From positions 16,049,232 to 16,113,231 of the forward strand of contig CM070599.1 of NCBI GenBank assembly GCA_036346395.1: a DNA stretch of 64,000 nt, in the 5' to 3' direction. The stretch comes from Hsuehochloa calcarea (Eukaryota; Streptophyta; Magnoliopsida; Poales; Poaceae). Numbering within the stretch: the first letter of the stretch is position 1; each line of letters begins with the position of its first letter. Below, piece by piece: positions 58,446-64,000 of the stretch. A model generated the notes under the pieces. That model had not been told where the DNA came from, made no database searches, and saw only the letters and a program-made list of their open reading frames with translations. The position numbers were made by a program, and so were the translations under genes.

Positions 58446-59565
58446 TCGGTGTCTGATCCGATCGTAGGCGTTATTATGGCGTCTTTGATGTAGCACGACT
58501 CGGATGATGACGAGAGATCATCTGGGCGGTGGTGCTCCCCAGGCGAGGAAGAGGTCGTTGTTGAATAGCCTTCTTCCTTCATGACTTGCTAGTCGAAACC
58601 GCCGAGGAGGTCTAGATGCCGGTGGATAACCATGCCCTCTACTGAGGGAGGAGCGCTGAGATGAAGTCACCGTTAGACTTTGTGACATCCTTTGCCCCCT
58701 GCCCGCTTCCGTGCGCTGCATTTGCAATTCGTTGAAGAATTTCGATACCTGCTCCACCAATTGGGTAAAGCCGGAGCTTGGCGAGCGAGTCGATATTATT
58801 AAGAATATCTTGAATCGACACAAGTTACGGCTATTCTAGAAGGTCTCAGAGGATTCATCGAAGATGTTGGCGTTCGGAGACCCGAAGTTCCTCTGGACCT
58901 TTGGCCTAACTCCGTCAGGCCTGTCATCCTTGGTGGGGCTGCACCACGCGTATTAACTGATGGACGTCCATCAGCTCCGTTGCCTCTGGTAGGTGGTGCT
59001 TGATTGCCCGCGCCATCTCCATCAGCAGGTGGTGGCGAGGCAGGGTGTGCAGGACTGTGCGTGGCATCACGATCAGTATTTCCGATCGCGTTGACCTCAT
59101 GCTTCCAGCAATGATCCTCTGAGGAGCTTCCACTGTAACTAGTGGAGAACTTCTCAGTGCTTCTACCAGAGACTCCCATGACGGAGACCGATCGGAGATG
59201 AGAACCTCCTGATTCGGCGGATTGCCGTCGGATCTTGAGTTTTATCGTCCCGCTCGGCCCATTCACGGTGAGGTCTCATCGACACCGTTACAGTGTCGGT
59301 TGGTCCCACTTGCGGTCGGAAGCGGGCTTGGAAAAATATTCGGACATTCCAGGCGGTCTGAACGACTTTGTCCCTCGAAGCGCCTCTTGGCGCAACGGTG
59401 TATCTTCATCCATCCGCCCAAGTTATTAACGTCGTCGACGACTTGCGAACCATCGGAGGAGGATGAAGATTCCCCATGTTGCATGGCCTGGATGCAGGCT
59501 TCCATGTCAAGGTTGGAGTAGTCATCCAGGTCGAACCAGTTCTCCTCATCCCATGTTCCTGCCAT
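58446..59565 (-). pseudogene. Gypsy-3 gag region, frameshifted
   Basis: Minus strand from an ATG at 59565 beginning MAGTWDEENWFDLDDYSNL, an acidic N-terminal segment. A Ser/Asp-rich part and, after a shift, a Pro-rich hydrophilic region (near 59100-58950) follow, then KLRLYPIGGAGIEILQRIAN near 58760. Placement just inside the primer site, length and composition fit the gag of a Tat/RIRE2-type gypsy element or a non-autonomous derivative. I see no zinc knuckle or pol before the gap. Frame changes and stops mean it is not intact. Confidence 0.6.
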
Positions 59566-59637
59566 ACTTACAATTATAAATATGAAGAAAACGGATGAGT
59601 TGAGCAAAGAACCTCTTCAGAAGTTTTGCACTATCTT

Positions 59638-59654
59638 CCCCACGGACGGCGCCA
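59638..59654 (-). other. Gypsy-3 primer-binding site (TGGCGCC class)
   Basis: CCCCACGGACGGCGCCA on the plus strand, i.e. TGGCGCCGTCCGTGGGG on minus, two bases inside the LTR. It is unlike the tRNA-Met sites of the other elements here and typical of Tat/Athila-side gypsy elements. Confidence 0.8.
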
Positions 59655-59656
59655 GC

Positions 59657-60397
59657 TGTCGACGATCAAATCGCCGATCTTATGAATATATAAATGAAAA
59701 GAGGAAAAATGTGCGTATCTCACAGGAGTGGATCGACTTGCTCTTTATTGCTATGAACTCACGATTACAAACACCGAGTATCTAAAAACACAACACTTTG
59801 CTATATCTCGCTTGATGTGCTTCTATAGGATTGTTGCTGATGTCTGTCTTGACCTCTCAATGTCTTCTAATCGGTTGTGTTGTGATGTGTTATCTCGTGT
59901 CTTCGTCTCCTGTGCCCTTCTTCCGGCCTTCTATGGTCCTCCTTAAGTACTTGATGAAGCGGTGGCAGTTATCCCATGAAGAGACATCCGTTGAGGAAGC
60001 GGCCAGCGTGCTGGCTCGGGAAGAGGCGTAGTTTGCAGTTCCACCAGCCGCAAAGCGGTTGGTGAAGATATCAAGCGATACTGCGGTTAATGGTTTTAAG
60101 AAACGTTACACCATCAACCGGGATAGTGTTGTATTATGAGGAATATGAAACACGTGGTTCATTCATCACATAGTGAGTGGCATGGTCGTGACTCGACCCA
60201 GACGCCTGTTCATAGCTTTACGAGCACTTACCTGGTCGTGGACTAGGTTTGGAACTTTGTCCGACCAGGGTATTTATTATATAACCACAGAGTATCTCAC
60301 GACCCGATTAGGTCGGTGGTCTTAGAAGTTACGACCACGAAGACATATGGTCTTTATCATATATTAAGATAATATATGAATATTTTAATCCTCAACA
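59657..60397 (-). repeat. Gypsy-3 5' LTR (741 bp)
   Basis: Plus strand TGTCGACGATCAAATCG to TTTTAATCCTCAACA; on minus it starts TGTTGAGGATTAAAA and ends CGTCGACA before the primer site. The base run after it is CTGGG, one half of a target duplication whose partner is not visible. Confidence 0.82.
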
Positions 60398-61090
60398 CTG
60401 GGGCCTAGATTTAGAGGGAGGCTGGGGTGGTAGAGGGCTGGCGGTGGTGAGGCAGCGGTGGCACCAACCATGGGATTGGGGGAAATGAGGGATGGTTGAG
60501 TGATCCAGACCCTCATATGTATTTCTGTACTAGCCTCACGATCAATGGCTAGTATACACAGTAACTCAGAGAATAGCATCAATATCCATACATAATTTAA
60601 ATAAAAGGGTACTTCGATAGTATTAAGCAGTCATACATAGATCATAATTGTCAAGTATTACAAACTGGGCCATATACCATAAAACAAAGTATGCAGTAGA
60701 AGATAGTTCTGATACGGGGTGCCCGATCTTCTCGACGTAGAACCTCTCGATAACTTGTGTATCCTGACGAACCACCAGCTGATCCCCTGCGCCAATGCAT
60801 GGTAAATAGGTTCAAAGTATTCGCAAAGGATTGAAAGGTTCTCAAAGGATAAATTGATGTCTCACTTCTTTCTTTCTTTTTATAGACACAGCTAAAAAAA
60901 ATCAAACTAGGCTGAAATAAAAAGCAACGCAAAAAATTCAAGATTAGCAAACTAAACTTGATTCTAATGGACAAAAAGTTAACAAAACTCACTAGAATAA
61001 CAAATTAAATACTACGAGTGAATTTTTTTTGTATGGCTTTTTCGTGTATGGGAAAAAATAACTGGATAAAGATCCTACCGAGTCAACGGA
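60398..61090. other. Unclassified; holds a 93-bp LTR fragment
   Basis: AT-rich, no supportable gene. It includes 60710-60802, a copy of the first about 93 bp of the LTR at 61105. The rest may be flank or leader of that element; a 113-residue minus frame (60651-60992) has no recognisable domain. Confidence 0.4.
60710..60802. repeat. Truncated copy of the 61105 LTR edge
   Basis: TGATACGGGGTGCCCGATCT and the following bases match 61105-61196 with few changes, in the same orientation; similarity stops abruptly after CCAATGCA. Confidence 0.9.
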
Positions 61091-61102
61091 GCTCTGATAC
61101 CA
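61091..61102 (-). other. Primer-binding site (tRNA-Met)
   Basis: GCTCTGATACCA on the plus strand is the exact complement of the canonical TGGTATCAGAGC, separated by two bases from the LTR edge at 61105. Confidence 0.8.
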
Positions 61103-61104
61103 CC

Positions 61105-62300
61105 TGATACGGGGTGCCCGATCTTCTCGACGTAGAACCTCTCGATAACTTGCGTATCATGACGAACCACCAGCTGATCCCCGCACCAATGCACGGACTT
61201 GCAACTCTATGGAAAATTCGCCCAAACACACACTTGATTGGATCCTCGCTGACCACAAGCGAAGATCGTCGAACCCTCAATTCCCAACGGAAAAGCAAGA
61301 ACAACCCCTTGTTCTCAACGCCCAATTCCCTCTGTTTTGGCTCTAAGCACAACAGGAGAATCAAGCAAAAGCTTTGAAAATATATTAAACGTGGTCTAAG
61401 GTTACAATGGGGGTCTACCCCTCAAAATATAGTGCCCCTTCTCCTCCTCATGGCTGGCCAAGATGCCCTACTCCTATTCTAATTCGGATTTGGAGTCCTA
61501 CTCCAATTCCGACACATTCCAAAACAAAAAAAAGAAACTTTGATTTTACAACCGTCACATTGATTCTATCATATCTTTTGATCCAGAAATAATTTCGGAG
61601 TGAGGGAGGATCCGTTGGATCGGTCTTGAATTTATCTTTCCAACAAGCCCAAGAACACTCGAATCGGACTCTGTTTGTGAAAGTTATGACCATTTTATTT
61701 CGGACTATTCTGCTGATTCCGAATCCGAATTTGATTCTGAGTTGATTTCGAATTTGATTTCGGTTGGGGTTATGGGAGATCTGATTTGGGCTTGAAAATC
61801 TTATGCAAAACTTGAGCTTTAAGTTCTTGAGCTTCCTCCCCTTTTGCTCTCCCATCACACGGCTTCCTTTGTGCTTGATCAGCCGCATGGGCAGCTTGAA
61901 TTTCTCCTTCCCAACCGCTTTGACTTTCTTGTTTTTCATCACTAGGCAACAAATACGGGTACCCTCCTCCTTGTGCTCCTCTATTTCTTTGGCTCTGGCC
62001 TCCCTCTCGGTTCGAAAGACTTTAAACTTGTCAAACCTGAGAATGCACAAAGTATTGCTTTTACGTAGTATCCAATTCTCACGGAAAACACAAAGAAACT
62101 TGTTAAGAAACAATTGCACATGTTGTTTGAGAAGTGTAGCTCTTGCTTCATAAACAGCCTTATAAGTAGTTGGGATATCCTCATCAAGTTCTCATGTGGT
62201 TTGACATAACCATTAGGCAACCGACTGGGTTGCCCTCTAGTGTTCGGCCTCATCGTCTTCTCAAAATCTAGTAGAATAGAAGTAACCCAATGCCAGATCG
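61105..62300 (-). mobile_element. Minus-oriented LTR and flank of an unclassified LTR retrotransposon
   Basis: The LTR edge TGATACGGGG lies at the primer site and the sequence continues rightward without a clear other end, so 62300 is approximate. A 223-residue open frame (61448-62119, minus) is Lys/Arg- and Ile-rich and matches no gag or pol pattern, so I do not call it a gene. Confidence 0.5.
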
Positions 62301-62725
62301 TTTTCTTCAACTGTTAATTGTTCAACAAGCAAGGTTAGTACTTTTGTACTCCGCAAGACTTTCACAAATGCTAATAACTACATGCAATAGTATTCAAGCG
62401 AGGCTACAATATATTGTCACAAAAAGCAAATTTTCAGTTCAAATATGGATAATAGTAATTTCGAAACAATATTTGTAAAAGCAGAAATTTAACAAATAGT
62501 AAATATGACAAATAATGATAGTCAAATGGAATAACAAAGGCACTATCCATGTACCTACACTAGTATGGTGGCACGACCCCCATTAGCGCACCATATACAT
62601 TCACCCCATTGTGTTCAAATCAGTTTTCTAGAAATCCATTTTCTAAGACCAAAGTCTAACCAAGTGTGGTCTTTTCTTGCAATGCCCATGGCTGGGAGCA
62701 CGACTATTCGAATAGATTTGATATC
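62301..62725 (-). mobile_element. Gypsy-type LTR fragment, minus oriented, host of Copia-3
   Basis: Contains TTTTGTACTCCGCAAGACTT and CTATTCGAATAG (62704-62715), both also present in the LTR at 13801 (about 14250 and 14608), in the same order. Confidence 0.6.
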
Positions 62726-64000
62726 TGTGGATATCATGGGGATATGCTCCAGATCTTAGGATGATGTGACAATTGGCAATGGCGTTAACGGTTTGTCATT
62801 TCACGGGTTTTCGACAAAGTTTGAGATCTGTTCGGGCATTACGGGCGGGCGGTCCGACCGGCCATAGCATGGCGGTCCGCCGGTCCCAAATCGATCGGAC
62901 GGCCATGTCGTGATCGAGCCGTGCGTGACAAAATGGTCGAATGGGTTGGGCCAAAATAGGTGTTGTAGACAAGTGAGGATCCTAATACACTTGGTCTCAT
63001 AATTTTTGGAGTTCCCAAGCAAAAGTTCTATTGGTTTAAAGTTTCCGTGGGTTTGGATTTTGAGGGTTGAAAATTGGCTAAGTCCTGACGATCGGCCGAC
63101 CTTGTGGTGGCGGATCGGGCCGGTAGTGGCTAATCGAGCCGCCCCCACGGTGATCGACCGGTTCGATTATTCATCGGCCAACCGTGGCGATGATGATTTG
63201 TTAGGTCAAAGTCATGGGTTTGATGCATATGTGTTGCATGATGCATGTTTTGACTAACGTGGGTCAAGTTGTGAAGAACTTGTTCCGGATTGATTTGCTT
63301 GTTTATTGTTGTGCGGGTTGCTTGGTGGTCAGCGACGGTCAGCGGCGAGGATGATCGGGACTAGGCTTGGAGGCGAGGTCGAGCGATCGGCGATGCTGGG
63401 TGAGGTCAATGAACTCAAGTGTGGTGCGAGAATAGACAAGGATGACGAGCAGGCGATTCGGTCGCGGCCGGTTGGATCAAGCGGCGCGGGGTCGGTGCAA
63501 GTGCCATGGTGGTTACGGTGGGAGCGGATGGGAGAGACTTGCCGACATGTTGAGGCCGTTGATCAACCTACACGTGTGAAAAGCATGGGAGTGCTTCACA
63601 AAGATGGGACTCGGTCTTTGCAAAAGATCGAGAAGGGTATTTTGTAATTATACCAAATACCGCCTTGGTGACTTTGGCGACTCGCGGCGCAAGATGGCGT
63701 GGAGAAGCGGAGTAGGTCAAGAGGAGATGAAGGCGGCGCCGAGGCGTGCGTGTGTGACCCGTTTGTTTTGGGCCTTAACGGGGCCCATTAGGGTGACTCT
63801 TCTAGAAGGTTTAAGTCTCCACTATAAATAGAGGAGGAGGTGGTGCACCCTTCAACCCTTTCATGCTTGAAACCCTAGTTTTGGCTTAAGTGCTTAGGGA
63901 AGGTTTAGTGGAGATTAGGGTTCTAGAGAGAGAGATGTTTTGATCTTGTGTCCATGCGTATCCGTATGAGTGGTATGTCGATACATTATCAAATCAATCC
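62726..64000 (+). mobile_element. Copia-3 5' LTR, runs off window end
   Basis: TGTGGATATCATGGGGATAT onward matches the Copia-1 LTR family in plus orientation but is more diverged, especially in the palindrome blocks (62845-62935, 63085-63175). The expected LTR end CGGTCCAACA is not reached. The plus-strand frames here are not genes. Confidence 0.88.
63823..63830 (+). promoter_or_regulatory. TATA box of Copia-3 LTR
   Basis: TATAAATA in CTCCACTATAAATAGAGGAG, at the same relative place as in the Copia-1 3' LTR. Confidence 0.65.

Noticed and set aside
60651..60992. 113-residue minus ORF near the LTR fragment
   Set aside because: Spans the junction of an LTR fragment and AT-rich sequence; composition looks random.
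61448..62119. 223-residue minus ORF as a gag gene
   Set aside because: Lys/Ile-rich with no zinc knuckle or gag core; lies in LTR-like sequence. Might be worth a database search but not supportable here.

Overview
The window looks like nuclear DNA of a grass (Poaceae), probably from the rice tribe. It has a spliced plant gene with GT-AG introns, a low-copy stretch of about 10 kb, and about 50 kb of nested LTR retrotransposons. It also contains a CACTA transposon with a captured ULP1-type protease and one 100-N scaffold gap. Nothing in it is bacterial. I found no tRNA, rRNA or CRISPR array. The species call is an inference from element style, not a proof.

1-10.3 kb, genic part. The last five exons of a RUS (ROOT UV-B SENSITIVE, DUF647) gene run on the + strand from 319 to 6547. 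They join in frame and encode 269 residues; the 5' exons lie outside the window. The intron between the third and fourth visible exons holds a complete 3,100-bp CACTA element (2859-5958, 3-bp target duplication TTG). That element carries a decayed, intron-containing ULP1/C48 peptidase gene on the minus strand. Downstream is a solo LTR (7255-8626, target duplication GGAAG). A short minus-strand ORF for a 101-residue protein with hydrophobic segments follows at 9156-9461.

10.3-16 kb. A possible MITE comes first, then an interleaved pair of direct duplications, then old minus-oriented gypsy-like LTR material.

16-38.4 kb. Copia-1 (16058-36380, target duplication CGCCA) sits inside that LTR material. 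It is a Sirevirus-like Ty1/copia element. It is itself split within its RNase H region by Gypsy-1, a Ty3/gypsy chromovirus-like element (22619-32381, target duplication ACCTC). Both have recognisable LTRs and primer-binding or polypurine sites, but their gag-pol genes are full of frameshifts.

38.4-58.3 kb. A plus-oriented LTR end with a tRNA-Met-type primer site is split by a solo LTR (39674-42900). Then comes Copia-2, same family as Copia-1 but on the minus strand (from 43068). Its 5' LTR is broken by Gypsy-2, same family as Gypsy-1 and also minus. Gypsy-2 runs into the assembly gap at 58346-58445, so about half of it and the end of the Copia-2 LTR are missing.

58.4-64 kb. The gag region, primer-binding site and 5' LTR of a third gypsy-type element lie on the minus strand. 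They are followed by an LTR with an adjoining tRNA-Met primer site, an LTR fragment, and a plus-strand Copia-3 LTR that runs off the window end.

I did not find a convincing new biological system. The most informative observations are these: the ULP-carrying CACTA in the RUS intron; the promoter-deleting, filler-repaired deletion in the Copia-1 5' LTR; the uneven divergence between the two Gypsy-1 LTRs; the CGGTC-S-GACCG palindrome clusters in the Copia LTRs; and strong signs of an incomplete assembly around the gap.
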